64,000 bases of DNA from Nesterenkonia ebinurensis (lineage in GTDB: Bacteria; Actinomycetota; Actinomycetes; Actinomycetales; Micrococcaceae), in assembly GCF_008711175.1 (NCBI RefSeq), contig NZ_VWNF01000045.1, forward strand, positions 62,001 through 126,000, written 5' to 3'. The stretch's first letter is position 1. Each line of letters starts with the position of its first letter. Under the pieces are notes generated by a model. That model was not told the DNA's origin, searched no databases, and was given only the letters and a program-made list of their open reading frames with translations. The translations under genes were made by a program, and so were the position numbers. Positions 9,031 to 17,856 of this stretch are shown here, in pieces.

Positions 9031-10527
9031 ATGGCGCACTTTGTGGACCGCGTAGTGCTGCACGCCGCAGGCGGCAACGGCGGCACCGGATGCGTCTCCG
9101 TGCACCGGGAGAAGTTCAAGCCCCTGGGCGGCCCCGACGGCGGCAACGGCGGCGACGGCGGACACGTGGAGCTTGTGGTAGACCCCAACACCACCACTCT
9201 GCTGGACTACCACCACCGCCCGCATCGTCGGGCCGAGAACGGAGGAGTGGGCCAGGGCAGCCTGCGCCACGGACACAAGGGCGCCACCCTGGTGCTGCCG
9301 GTGCCTGACGGCACCGTGGTCAAGGACCGTGACGGCAGTGTGCTGGCCGACCTGGTGGGCGCTGGAGCACGGGCTCGCATTGCCGAGGGCGGCCAGGGCG
9401 GGCTGGGCAATGCAGCCCTGGCCTCCCGGAAGCGCAAAGCCCCCGGCTTCGCCCTACTGGGTACCCCCGGCCAGGAGGCTGAAGTGCTGCTCGAGGTGAA
9501 GTCCGTGGCAGATATCGCCTTGGTCGGCTTTCCCTCGGCCGGAAAGTCCAGCCTGATCGCCGCGCTCTCTGCAGCACGGCCCAAGATCGCCGACTACCCT
9601 TTCACCACCCTGATCCCTAACCTAGGCGTTGTAGAAGCAGGGGAGACCCGGTTTACGGTGGCCGATGTACCCGGTCTGATCCCCGGCGCGGCAGAGGGGA
9701 AAGGCCTGGGACACGAATTCCTGCGCCATGTGGAGCGCTGCGCAGCCCTGGTGCACGTGCTCGACTGCGGCACTCTGGAGACCGATCGGGACCCGATCGC
9801 GGACCTGGACGCCATCGAGGCCGAGCTGACCGCCTATGCCGCAGACGGGCTGCCGCTGACCGAACGGCCCCGGCTTGTCGCCCTGAACAAGACCGACCTG
9901 CCTGACGGCGCAGAGATGGCCGAAATGGTCCGCAGCACCTTGGAGGAGCGCGGGTTCCGGGTCTTTGAGATCTCCGCAGTCTCCCGCAAGGGGCTGCGCG
10001 AGCTCAGCTTCGCCATGGCCCAACTGGTGGCCGAGTCCCGCGCTGCCCAAGAGGTTCAGCAGGCCCCGGTGCCGATGACACTGCGGCCCAAGTCCATCAA
10101 CGACAAGGGTTTCACCGTCACCGGCGAGGAGAAGGCTGGGGAACCGCTGTGGCGGGTGCGCGGGGCAAAGCCTGAGCGCTGGATCCTGCAGACCGACTTC
10201 AACAATGACGAAGCCGTGGGCTACCTGGCCGACCGGCTGCAAGCCTTGGGCATCGAGAATGAGCTGTTCAAGCTCGGCGCCACCCCAGGGGAGTCGGTGG
10301 TGATCGGCCGAGAGGAGGACGGCGTGGTCTTCGAATGGGAGCCCACCATGGCTGCCGGCGCTGAGCACCTGGGCGCACGCGGCACGGATCTTCGCTTCGA
10401 GGACACCCACCGGCCCACCCGCGCGGAGAAGAAGCAGGAGCAGGCCGACCGGCGCGCCGCCAAACGGCAGGTCCGCGAGGAGATGGAAGAACTGTACACC
10501 GCCGATGATGGAGAAAGTGGTGGGTGA
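9031..10527 (+). CDS. obgE: GTPase ObgE/CgtA
   Basis: Obg is an essential GTPase for 50S assembly and stress signalling. The 498-residue protein has the glycine-rich Obg fold (residues 1-160), the G domain with P-loop GFPSAGKSS, switch region DVPGLIPGA and NKTD specificity motif, and a C-terminal OCT domain followed by a charged tail common in actinobacteria. ATG 9031 is preceded by AAGGAG. Its end overlaps only non-coding sequence before proB. Confidence 0.96.
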   Translation: MAHFVDRVVLHAAGGNGGTGCVSVHREKFKPLGGPDGGNGGDGGHVELVVDPNTTTLLDYHHRPHRRAENGGVGQGSLRHGHKGATLVLPVPDGTVVKDRDGSVLADLVGAGARARIAEGGQGGLGNAALASRKRKAPGFALLGTPGQEAEVLLEVKSVADIALVGFPSAGKSSLIAALSAARPKIADYPFTTLIPNLGVVEAGETRFTVADVPGLIPGAAEGKGLGHEFLRHVERCAALVHVLDCGTLETDRDPIADLDAIEAELTAYAADGLPLTERPRLVALNKTDLPDGAEMAEMVRSTLEERGFRVFEISAVSRKGLRELSFAMAQLVAESRAAQEVQQAPVPMTLRPKSINDKGFTVTGEEKAGEPLWRVRGAKPERWILQTDFNNDEAVGYLADRLQALGIENELFKLGATPGESVVIGREEDGVVFEWEPTMAAGAEHLGARGTDLRFEDTHRPTRAEKKQEQADRRAAKRQVREEMEELYTADDGESGG

Positions 10528-10597
10528 GCGATTGAGCCGAGAGACGAATCGCGCTAGCCGTCTACACCCAGCAGCCCAGCCCCAAGGGGGAGACACC

Positions 10598-11716
10598 GTG
10601 AGCTGGGACATCACCACTGCCAAACGCCTGGTCATCAAGGTGGGCTCCTCCAGTCTGACCACCCTGGACGGGGGCATCAGCGTCCAGGCCCTGAATCGTT
10701 TGGTGGACGCCTGCCAGGGCCTGCGCGCCGCCGGCACCGAGATTGTGCTGGTCTCATCCGGGGCCATCGCCGCCGGGCTTGCACCATTGGGGCTTGACCG
10801 GCGCCCGCACGATCTGGCTGCCCAGCAGGCCGCCGCAGCCGTGGGCCAGGGCCAGCTGCTGGCCCACTACTCCCGGGCTTTCGCCCACCACGGAGCCGAG
10901 GTGGGACAGGTGCTGCTCACCGTGGAGGACCTCATCCGCCGGGCCACCTATGTCAACGCATTGCGCGCACTGGAGAAGCTGCTGGCACTGGGAGTAGTGC
11001 CGATCATCAATGAGAACGACGCTGTGGCCACCGCCGAGATCCGCTTCGGTGACAATGACAGACTCGCCGCCCTGACCGCCAACCTCATCCACGCCGACGG
11101 CTTAGTGCTGCTCTCCGATGTCGATGCCCTCTACGACGGCCCGCCTGTCGAAGGGGGCAAGCCCATTGCCAGGATCGAACGTACCGAGGACCTCAACGGT
11201 GTCACCCTGGGCCCCCGCGGCCGGGCCGGCATCGGCACCGGCGGTATGGTCACCAAAGTGGAGGCGGCCAATATCGTCACCGCCCACGGCATTCCGGCCC
11301 GGCTCACCTCGGCGGCCAAAGCACCAGCCCTATTCTCCGGTGAGGAGGTGGGCACCCTGTTTCTGCCTCGTGGCAAGCGCCGCGGTGCCCGCTCGGCCTG
11401 GCTGGCCCACCTGGCGCACACCAAGGGCAGCATCGCCATCGACGAAGGTGCTCTCAAGGCAGTGATCGGATCCCGGCGCTCCCTGCTGGCCGCAGGGATC
11501 ACAGAAGTTTCTGGCAGTTTCGAAGCCGGCGACGTCGTCGATATCACCAGCGACCAGGGCACGGTGCATGCCCGGGGTGTCAGCTCCTTCTCCGCGGAGG
11601 AAGCGCGCAGAATGCGTGGCAAGAAGACCGCACAGCTGGGTGAGGAACTGGGGGAGGACTACCAGCGCCCAGTGATACATACTGATGACATGGCACGACT
11701 GGAGGTAACTGGATGA
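10598..11716 (+). CDS. proB: Glutamate 5-kinase
   Basis: The enzyme catalyses the first step of proline synthesis, phosphorylating glutamate to glutamyl 5-phosphate. The 372 residues comprise an amino-acid kinase domain (VIKVGSSSLT, INENDAVATAEIRFGDND, GIGTGGMVTKVEAA) and a C-terminal PUA domain (from about residue 280). GTG 10598 is chosen for its AAGGGGGAG ribosome site and family length; an in-frame ATG at 10505 inside the obgE tail would add a non-homologous leader. The stop overlaps proA by four bases. Such kinases are normally feedback-inhibited by proline. Confidence 0.95.
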   Translation: MSWDITTAKRLVIKVGSSSLTTLDGGISVQALNRLVDACQGLRAAGTEIVLVSSGAIAAGLAPLGLDRRPHDLAAQQAAAAVGQGQLLAHYSRAFAHHGAEVGQVLLTVEDLIRRATYVNALRALEKLLALGVVPIINENDAVATAEIRFGDNDRLAALTANLIHADGLVLLSDVDALYDGPPVEGGKPIARIERTEDLNGVTLGPRGRAGIGTGGMVTKVEAANIVTAHGIPARLTSAAKAPALFSGEEVGTLFLPRGKRRGARSAWLAHLAHTKGSIAIDEGALKAVIGSRRSLLAAGITEVSGSFEAGDVVDITSDQGTVHARGVSSFSAEEARRMRGKKTAQLGEELGEDYQRPVIHTDDMARLEVTG

Positions 11717-12963
11717 GCATCGCTGAGATCAGCCGCCGGGCCCGGGAGGCCGCCGGTCCGCTGGGCAGAGCCGACCGGCGGCATAAGGACCGTGCCCTGC
11801 AGGCAGTGGCCGAAGGCCTGCGCGAATCTGCTGGTTCGCTGATCGCGGCCAATGAGCAGGACCTGGTCAGGGGCAAGGAGAACGGACTCTCCGCTTCACT
11901 GCAGGACCGACTGCGACTGGACGCGGCGCGTATCGAGTCCCTGGCCGCATCGGTCGAGGAGGTCATCGGACTGACCGACCCAGTGGGCCGGGTGCTCCAG
12001 GGCCGCACGCTGCCCAATGGTCTGAGGCTGTCCCAGGTGGCAGTGCCGCTGGGTGTGATCGGGGTGATCTATGAGGCCCGGCCCAATGTCACCGTGGACA
12101 TTGCCGCCCTGGCCCTGAAGTCTGGCAACGCTGCGGTGCTGCGCGGCGGGTCGGCCGCCCAGTCCACCAATGAGCTGCTGCTCAGCGTGATCCGTGAGGC
12201 GCTGCGCGAAACCGGGCTGCCTGTGGATGCGGTGCAGACCATCGACCCCTACGGCCGTGAGGGCGCCACCGAGCTGATGACCACCCGCGGCAGCGTGGAT
12301 GTACTCATCCCGCGCGGCGGACGTGAGCTGATCCAGCACGTGGTGAACAATTCCCGGGTCCCGGTGATCGAGACGGGGGAGGGCAATGTGCACATCTATG
12401 TGGATGCCACCGCTGATCCGCAGCTGGCCCGCGATATTGTGCACAACGCGAAAACCTCCCGGCCCAGCGTGTGCAATGCCGCTGAGACCGTGCTCTTCCA
12501 TGCTGAGGCGGGACGGGCTGCCAAAGAGGTGCTGGCAGCTTTGTCCAAGGGCGGCGTCGTCCTCCATGTGGATCCGCGTGCACAGCAGTGGCTCCCAGCC
12601 GCCGGTGCGCAGAGCGATGAGGTGACCGAGGTCCACTACGGCACCGAGTTCCACAACCTGGAGATCGCAGTGGGCGTGGTGGACTCCATCGATGAGGCGA
12701 TCAGTCATATCGGCCGGCACAGCACCGGGCACACTGAGGCCATCCTCACCGATTCGGTGGTCAATGCGGAGAAGTTCATCGCCGAAGTGGATGCGGCAGC
12801 GGTGATCGTCAACGCCTCCACCCGGTTCACCGACGGCGGCGAGTTCGGGCTCGGTGCGGAGGTGGGTATCTCCACCCAGAAGATGCACGCCCGCGGCCCG
12901 ATGGGCATGGCGGAGCTGACCACCACCAAGTGGATCCTCCGCGGTGAGGGCCAGATCCGCTAG
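11713..12963 (+). CDS. proA: Gamma-glutamyl phosphate reductase
   Basis: ProA reduces glutamyl 5-phosphate to glutamate semialdehyde with NADPH, the second step of proline synthesis. The 416-residue protein belongs to the aldehyde dehydrogenase superfamily; the catalytic cysteine lies in SRPSVCNAAETVLFH and the cofactor region in GVIYEARPNVTVD. It is translationally coupled to proB through an ATGA overlap, so the pathway enzymes are made together. Confidence 0.96.
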   Translation: MSIAEISRRAREAAGPLGRADRRHKDRALQAVAEGLRESAGSLIAANEQDLVRGKENGLSASLQDRLRLDAARIESLAASVEEVIGLTDPVGRVLQGRTLPNGLRLSQVAVPLGVIGVIYEARPNVTVDIAALALKSGNAAVLRGGSAAQSTNELLLSVIREALRETGLPVDAVQTIDPYGREGATELMTTRGSVDVLIPRGGRELIQHVVNNSRVPVIETGEGNVHIYVDATADPQLARDIVHNAKTSRPSVCNAAETVLFHAEAGRAAKEVLAALSKGGVVLHVDPRAQQWLPAAGAQSDEVTEVHYGTEFHNLEIAVGVVDSIDEAISHIGRHSTGHTEAILTDSVVNAEKFIAEVDAAAVIVNASTRFTDGGEFGLGAEVGISTQKMHARGPMGMAELTTTKWILRGEGQIR

Positions 12964-13024
12964 AATCTCACGTTTCCTAGTAGACTCGTAGAGAGAAACT
13001 GTCACTTCGTCCTGAGGGAGAGGT

Positions 13025-13201
13025 ATGAACCTGCCTGTTCTGGCACTGTTGGCCACCGGCCCCACCCCCACCGAACTGCCCTTTCCGGCCTGGGTGTACG
13101 GTGTGGTGATGTTCGTCGTGCTGATGCTCAGCCTGCTGATCACCCTGGGCTTCGCCAGCAAAGGCAGGGAACTGCCTGCCGATCCGCAGGCACACCACTG
13201 A
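13025..13201 (+). CDS. Small single-pass membrane protein between proA and nadD
   Basis: A 58-codon frame begins at ATG 13025 behind a good ribosome site (GAGGGAGAGG) and ends two bases before the nadD start. The predicted product starts [20 protein letters not shown] and has one strong hydrophobic segment (about residues 22-44, [19 protein letters not shown]), then a short polar tail with histidines. It resembles small uncharacterised membrane proteins I recall at this locus in related actinobacteria. Function unknown. The ribosome site, hydrophobic profile and tight spacing to nadD support a real gene. Confidence 0.75.
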   Translation: MNLPVLALLATGPTPTELPFPAWVYGVVMFVVLMLSLLITLGFASKGRELPADPQAHH

Positions 13202-13202
13202 C

Positions 13203-13871
13203 TTGACTCCTCCCTTCAGCACCCTCGCCTCAGCCGAGGCGGACGGCCGTAGGCGCCGCATAGGCATTATGGGCGGGACCTTTGACCCCATCCACCACGG
13301 GCACCTGGTGGCCGCCTCGGAGGTGGCCGCGGAGTTCAGCCTGGATGAGGTGGTGTTCGTGCCCACCGGGCAGCCCTGGCAGAAGGTCGGCCGGGAGGTC
13401 ACCCAGGCGGAGCACCGGTACCTGCTGACCGTGATCGCCACGGCGTCGAACCCACGGTTCTCGGTCTCCCGGGTGGATATTGACCGCGGTGGCGCCACTT
13501 ACACCATCGATACGCTGCGTGATTTCCGGGCTATGTACCCACAGGCTGACCTGTTCTTCATCACCGGGGCTGACGCGATGGCCCAGATCATGTCCTGGAA
13601 GAACGTGGAGGAGCTCTGGGAATTGGCTCACTTCGTCTCAGTGACCCGCCCGGGTTACCGCAGCGAGGACTTCGGGCTGACCGAGAACATCAGCCTGATG
13701 GAGATCCCAGCGATGGCAATCAGCTCCACCGATCTGCGCGCCCGGGGCAAGGCAGGCAAGCCGGTGTGGTACCTGGTGCCTGACGGCGTGGTCCAATACA
13801 TCAATAAACACCAGCTCTATCAGGCCGATTCGCATACCATGGAGCAGAACCATCAGGAGGCTTCCTCATGA
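13203..13871 (+). CDS. nadD: Nicotinate-nucleotide adenylyltransferase
   Basis: NadD adenylates nicotinate mononucleotide in NAD synthesis. The 222-residue protein shows the nucleotidyltransferase motif [11 protein letters not shown] and the C-terminal ISSTDLR motif. The likely start is TTG 13203, because the first ATG in frame (13269) would remove the first beta strand. A TTG start directly behind the small membrane protein stop implies coupled translation. Its end overlaps the next gene (ATGA). Confidence 0.93.
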   Translation: MTPPFSTLASAEADGRRRRIGIMGGTFDPIHHGHLVAASEVAAEFSLDEVVFVPTGQPWQKVGREVTQAEHRYLLTVIATASNPRFSVSRVDIDRGGATYTIDTLRDFRAMYPQADLFFITGADAMAQIMSWKNVEELWELAHFVSVTRPGYRSEDFGLTENISLMEIPAMAISSTDLRARGKAGKPVWYLVPDGVVQYINKHQLYQADSHTMEQNHQEASS

Positions 13872-14938
13872 GCGCAGACACTACTGAGCAGAACGCGGGG
13901 GGCGGAGACGAGCTCCGCGCCCGGTATCTGCCTGTCTCGCGCAAGGAGCTGCGCCGCCGCCGCGAGGCCGAGTTGGCTGTCCAACGTGCTGCAGAAGAAG
14001 AGTCCCAGGCCACCCAGGACGCCTTGGCTGAAGCGGCGCCCGAGCCTGCTGATGAGGTAGCTGTCCGTGCCCTGCAGGACACTGACTCTGCCGAGGGTGA
14101 TGATCTTCCTGAGCCGCCTGAACCTGCCGAAGTGACGGGACTGGATGAGCCTGGCGGGGATTCAGAGGAAGCAGACGACGCCGCCCAACAGGACTCAGAG
14201 GACTCAGAGCCGCAGACCGAGTCAGATCAGAACGCACCAGAGATTCCAGTCGAGGCCCCAGTAGCGGTACTTCCTGGGCCGCCCCGGCCTGCCGAGGAGC
14301 CGGCCAGGCCCGAGGAGGAGGTTGCTGATGCTGAGTCGGAGATTGGCGATAATGACGACGTCACACAGGTGATCAGCCAGGTGAAGGAACTCCATGAGGA
14401 GCCTGAGGAAGCTGCAGTTGAGCAGGAGGACCTCCCGGGTTCCCGGCGGGCCCGCAGGCTGCTGCGGGAGACCCGGTCGATCCCGCCGCTGAGCCCTGAG
14501 CTGCTGGCTGAGCTTGATGCCACCAATGCTGAGGTTGCCAAGAACGACGACCCCAACCGGGTGGACCCGGATCTGCTGAAGAAGCAGCAGGCACTGGCGG
14601 CCAAGGCCATGCAGGCTAATCAGGAGCGGATGCGCAAGGAGCATGCGGAGAAGGAGAAGGAGCGCCGCCGTAAGCTGCGCGAACGCCCTGAGTCCCAGGT
14701 GCTCACTGAACGGATGGTTCGTGACTCTCTCAATCAGGACCCGGAGCAGATGCAGTACGCTACCGGCCAGATTGAACCGGTGCATGCCCAGGGTGCTCAT
14801 GGCCTGGACCTGAACAAAATGATCGATGCCACCTCCCGTCAGACTGACCGGCAGAACGTGTTGGTCTGGCTGGTGGTGATCCTAGCCATCCTGCTGGTGG
14901 GGGCCATTGCCGCTGTTGTCTACTTTATGGTGCTCTGA
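13868..14938 (+). CDS. Acidic protein with C-terminal transmembrane anchor, function unknown
   Basis: The 356-residue protein has a long, disordered, Glu/Asp/Pro-rich N-terminal region (about 30-180), a Lys/Arg/Glu-rich stretch likely to form coiled coil (residues 235-285), and one C-terminal hydrophobic helix ([20 protein letters not shown]) that ends almost at the terminus, suggesting a tail-anchored protein facing the cytosol. It begins with [12 protein letters not shown], a basic helix seen in similarly placed actinobacterial proteins. It overlaps nadD by four bases and precedes rsfS by four bases, so it belongs to the same operon. No enzymatic domain is visible. Confidence 0.8.
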   Translation: MSADTTEQNAGGGDELRARYLPVSRKELRRRREAELAVQRAAEEESQATQDALAEAAPEPADEVAVRALQDTDSAEGDDLPEPPEPAEVTGLDEPGGDSEEADDAAQQDSEDSEPQTESDQNAPEIPVEAPVAVLPGPPRPAEEPARPEEEVADAESEIGDNDDVTQVISQVKELHEEPEEAAVEQEDLPGSRRARRLLRETRSIPPLSPELLAELDATNAEVAKNDDPNRVDPDLLKKQQALAAKAMQANQERMRKEHAEKEKERRRKLRERPESQVLTERMVRDSLNQDPEQMQYATGQIEPVHAQGAHGLDLNKMIDATSRQTDRQNVLVWLVVILAILLVGAIAAVVYFMVL

Positions 14939-14942
14939 GCTG

Positions 14943-15323
14943 ATGGCTGTTCCTGAGATTGTGCTTGCTGAGCTTCGCACTGCGGCTGCTGCGGCTGTCG
15001 ATAAGCTGGCCACCAATATTGTGGGCTATGACGTGGGGGAGCGGCTGGGTATCACCGATGCTTTCCTGGTCTGCTCGGCTCCCTCGGAGAGGCAGATCGG
15101 CGCGATCTGCGAGGAGATTGAGTACCAGTTGAAGGAGCGGCACAGCTCTGCTCCGGCCCGCCGCGAGGGTAAGGATTCGGGCACCTGGGTGCTGTTGGAC
15201 TATGGGCATATGGTGATCCATGTTCAGCATGAGCAGGAGCGTGCGGTCTACGGTCTGGACCGCCTCTATGCGGACGTTCCCAAGCTGGATTTAGATTTGC
15301 CGGAAGGCCCGCAGACGGTGTAA
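14943..15323 (+). CDS. rsfS: Ribosome silencing factor RsfS
   Basis: RsfS binds L14 on the 50S subunit and blocks subunit joining under starvation. The 126-residue protein carries the family signatures ERLGITDAFLVCSAPSERQ and TWVLLDYGHMVIHV. ATG 14943 is the natural start; an upstream frame opening overlaps the preceding gene. It is the last protein gene of the housekeeping block before tRNA-Ala. Confidence 0.95.
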   Translation: MAVPEIVLAELRTAAAAAVDKLATNIVGYDVGERLGITDAFLVCSAPSERQIGAICEEIEYQLKERHSSAPARREGKDSGTWVLLDYGHMVIHVQHEQERAVYGLDRLYADVPKLDLDLPEGPQTV

Positions 15324-15362
15324 CGTGTAGGGGTTGCCAATCCGGCGATAGCAACTGAATAT

Positions 15363-15435
15363 GGGGGTATGGCGCAGCTGGTAGCGCGTCTGCATGGCAT
15401 GCAGAAGGTCACGGGTTCGAGTCCCGTTACCTCCA
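15363..15435 (+). tRNA. tRNA-Ala (GGC)
   Basis: The 73-base sequence folds as a cloverleaf. The acceptor stem pairs GGGGGTA with TACCTCC, including the G3-T70 wobble that marks alanine tRNA; the anticodon arm has stem TCTGC/GCAGA with loop ATGGCAT, giving anticodon GGC. The T arm reads CGGGTTCGAGTCCCG and the discriminator is A; CCA is not encoded. The downstream DNA is accessory, so the 3' end of this gene is the probable integration site. Confidence 0.95.
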
Positions 15436-15452
15436 CGTAAGTTGAGAAATTC

Positions 15453-15485
15453 GAAACCTGCCCCGTCTGATGGCGGGGCAGTTTC
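15453..15485. terminator. Hairpin just downstream of tRNA-Ala
   Basis: An eight-base perfect stem CTGCCCCG/CGGGGCAG with an eight-base loop extends, through one bulged C, to GAAAC/GTTTC. It may terminate tRNA-Ala transcription or the recombinase message from the other side. It lies on the island side of the presumed attachment site, so it could also belong to the integrase recognition sequence. Confidence 0.5.
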
Positions 15486-16378
15486 GCGTCCGGGCCCGGT
15501 TCGGTCGGCTGCGCACTGTGGGCGTGGGCCAGGACGGTGGCCGCGGGCTCGGCGGGGACGAACGTGACGTTTTCGTCTTCGTCAACGACGATGCGCTTGA
15601 ACAGGGCACGGTTGAGCATGCGGCGTTCAGTAGGTTCGCATCGGGCGTAGAGATCACCGAGGTCGGTGAGGACGCCGAGGAGCTGATCGAGTCCGTCGTG
15701 GGCATCCCGGTAGGTGGTCGCGAGGCCGTCGAGTCGGCTCGTGATCGCGTCCAGGCTGGTGCGGATGCGGTCCTGTTCGGCCTTGAGCAGGTCCAGGGGG
15801 ATCGCGTCGGCGTAGTGGGCCTGGACGAGCTTGAGGCGTTCGGCTTCCAACTTGTCCAGCTGGGCTTGGAGGAGCTTGCGTTCGTCGTCGCTGGAGGCTT
15901 CGAGCTGGTCGAACACTCGGTGCAGCACCGAGGCGACGTGTTCGGCTTCGGTGGCGGTGAGGCCGTTGGTGCCGTAGTCCCGGTCGATCCGGTCCTCGAC
16001 TCTGGGTGCCAGGACGGCGGAGCGGGTGCAGCCGGTCTTCTTCCGCCGGCCTGAGCAGGTGAAGTACTCGTATCGGTCGTCGTTCTTGTCCCGGGGTCGT
16101 TCGATCATGAGCTTGGCCCCGCAGGAGCAGTACAGGTTGCCTTTGAGGTAGTGGTCGTACTTCTGCGGGCGCTCGCCGACGGCGTTCTTCGCATCGAGCT
16201 GGGTCTGCACGCGCAGCCAGGTCTCCGAATCCACCAGCGGCGTGTGGGCGCCGTCGTAGGTGACGCCGCGGAAGGTCACTGTGCCCTGGTAGTAGAGGTT
16301 GGTCAGGATCTTGTGCAACGCCGTGGTCGTCACCGGACGGGCGGGCTGGGACGGGGTGGCCCGAGAACTCAGGCCGAG

Positions 16379-17317
16379 TCAGCGGTAGTGATCAGTGATC
16401 TCCTGGGCGAGGTCGACGATGCGCTGCTTGGCCTCGGGCGGGTTGAGGACGGTGACGGCGGCGCCGAAGGCGAGGAGTTGGCGCACGTCTTCGAGGTCGT
16501 TGTATTTGAGGGCGGCGCTCACATGCCCGGTGTCGTCGGCTTTGCCGAGGGTGAGGCGAGTGCCCAGGATGCGGACGGCTCGTTCGACTTGATGCTCGCT
16601 GATGAGGAGGTCGATGACGTCGTGGCCGGCTGTCTCCCAGGTCGATGTCAGTTCGTTCGCGACTCTCGCCAAGTTCGCGCCGGGGCGGAGCCGTCGGCGG
16701 GTGCGAAGGACCTCCCAGTACAGGAGACGTTGGAGCGCGAACAACCGTGGCGCGCTGTTCTCGTCGGCGACGAGGTACCAGCGCCCGGCTTTGGCCAAGA
16801 GGCCGTAGGGATTGATCGTCCGGGTTGAAGGCTCTCGTCCGAACCTGCGGTAGGTGATCTTCAGTCGCATGCCTCGCCGAAGGTCGCCGATGATCGCGGC
16901 GGGGGTCACGCCTTCGGGTTCGCTTCCGAACCAGGGGCGGTTGTCGCTGACGACGAGGTCGCCCAATGGCAGCAGCTCGTCACCGGTGCGCTCGGTGGCG
17001 ACCTTGCGGATCGCTCGGTTGCTGGCGGTATCGATGCCCAGGCGGCGGCGCTGATCGTCGTCCAGACCGGTCAGGGTCAGATGCTCGCGTTCTTCCGATG
17101 TGAGGCGAGTGGCGTCCAGGGTCGATCCGGGAAGGAGGGACACCCCGCCGTGGCGTCCCTGTCGGGTCAGCACGGGGAAGCCGGCTTCGGCCAGCCAGTT
17201 CAGGTCACGGATGATCGTGCGCACCGAGACGCCGATCTCTCCGGCCAGCGCGGGTGCTGTGGTGACCGGCCTGGCTTGCAGGGCCAGCAGCAGTGAGAAG
17301 AATCGGTCGGGCGTCAC
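16379..17317 (-). CDS. HTH/WYL domain transcriptional regulator
   Basis: The 312-residue protein has an N-terminal winged helix (ALAGEIGVSVRTIIRDLNWL, residues 23-42) and a central WYL domain (ITYRRFGREPSTRTINPYGL, then GRWYLVADE), followed by a WCX-like C-terminal region. WYL proteins bind DNA and sense nucleic acids or small ligands; many sit in defence or mobile islands, though plain metabolic regulators are also common. It is divergent from a VOC-family gene 84 bases away, its most likely target. Its stop codon is the exact junction with the truncated recombinase. Confidence 0.9.
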   Translation of the reverse strand: MTPDRFFSLLLALQARPVTTAPALAGEIGVSVRTIIRDLNWLAEAGFPVLTRQGRHGGVSLLPGSTLDATRLTSEEREHLTLTGLDDDQRRRLGIDTASNRAIRKVATERTGDELLPLGDLVVSDNRPWFGSEPEGVTPAAIIGDLRRGMRLKITYRRFGREPSTRTINPYGLLAKAGRWYLVADENSAPRLFALQRLLYWEVLRTRRRLRPGANLARVANELTSTWETAGHDVIDLLISEHQVERAVRILGTRLTLGKADDTGHVSAALKYNDLEDVRQLLAFGAAVTVLNPPEAKQRIVDLAQEITDHYR

Positions 17318-17401
17318 ATCTCAATCATCTCAGAGAACATGACATATCTTGGCGTGTTTTTCCCTCAGACTGGTGGCATCAACCCGACCGGAAGGAACCC
17401 C

Positions 17402-17764
17402 ATGACTGCTCCGAACATGTTCATCATCTACGTCGCCGATGCTCCGACCGCTGCTCGTTTCTACAGCGACCTGTTCGACATCACGCCTAGTTTCGAGACG
17501 CCCGGCTTCGTCGCGTTCGACCTCTCCGACGGTGTGCAACTCGCGCTGTGGAACCTGCCCCAGGAGGAACTCGACCGCGCATCGGTACGCACCAGCGAGC
17601 TGTGCCTGGCGCTTCCGGCCAATGAGCTGATCGACGAGCAATTCCAGGCGTGGAAGAACAAGGGTGTGCGGATCGTGTCCGAGCCGCGGGACGAAGCGTT
17701 CGGTCGAACGTTCGTCGCGGCGGACCCCGACGGCAACCTGATCCGTGTGGCGCCCGTGGATTGA
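17402..17764 (+). CDS. VOC (glyoxalase/bleomycin resistance) family protein
   Basis: The 120-residue protein has a single VOC fold with two beta-alpha-beta-beta-beta units (MFIIYVADAPTAARFYSDLF; TFVAADPDGNLIRVAPVD). Such small dimeric proteins bind metal-dependent substrates or sequester drugs; none can be named here. ATG 17402 is favoured by the GGAAGGAA site. The divergent WYL gene is probably its regulator. Confidence 0.88.
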   Translation: MTAPNMFIIYVADAPTAARFYSDLFDITPSFETPGFVAFDLSDGVQLALWNLPQEELDRASVRTSELCLALPANELIDEQFQAWKNKGVRIVSEPRDEAFGRTFVAADPDGNLIRVAPVD

Positions 17765-17814
17765 AGTGCCGATGACGGAACGACCCAGAAAGTTCATCCC
17801 TGCTTCCACAACGC

Positions 17815-17856
17815 GCTCATGGTCATACCGTATAGTGATACGGTATGACCATGAGC
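17815..17856. promoter_or_regulatory. 42-bp perfect palindrome over the tetR start, probable TetR operator
   Basis: Two 19-base arms (17815-17833 and 17838-17856) are exact inverse complements around a four-base centre AGTG. The core reads GGTCATACCGTAT/ATACGGTATGACC. The palindrome contains a good -10 hexamer (TATAGT, 17831-17836) and both candidate tetR start codons (17845 and 17851). A regulator bound here would block its own promoter and start site. The position suggests a leaderless or near-leaderless transcript. The inverse repeat is seen directly; operator function is inferred. Confidence 0.8.

Larger units (their letters stand above)
15266..16378 (-). pseudogene. Serine recombinase, N-terminally truncated (catalytic domain missing)
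   Basis: The frame codes for the C-terminal two thirds of a large serine recombinase: recombinase domain (from about TTTALHKILTNLYYQGTV), a zinc ribbon (GNLYCSCGAKL with paired cysteines near FTCSGRRKKTGC) and a long coiled coil (about residues 145-215). The resolvase-like catalytic domain with its nucleophilic serine is absent. Homologous sequence starts directly at 16378, in the same frame as and immediately after the stop codon of the WYL regulator (TGA at 16381-16379). At the other end the frame runs antisense through tRNA-Ala and into rsfS, so the last 56 codons are host sequence. It cannot catalyse recombination alone. Confidence 0.85.
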
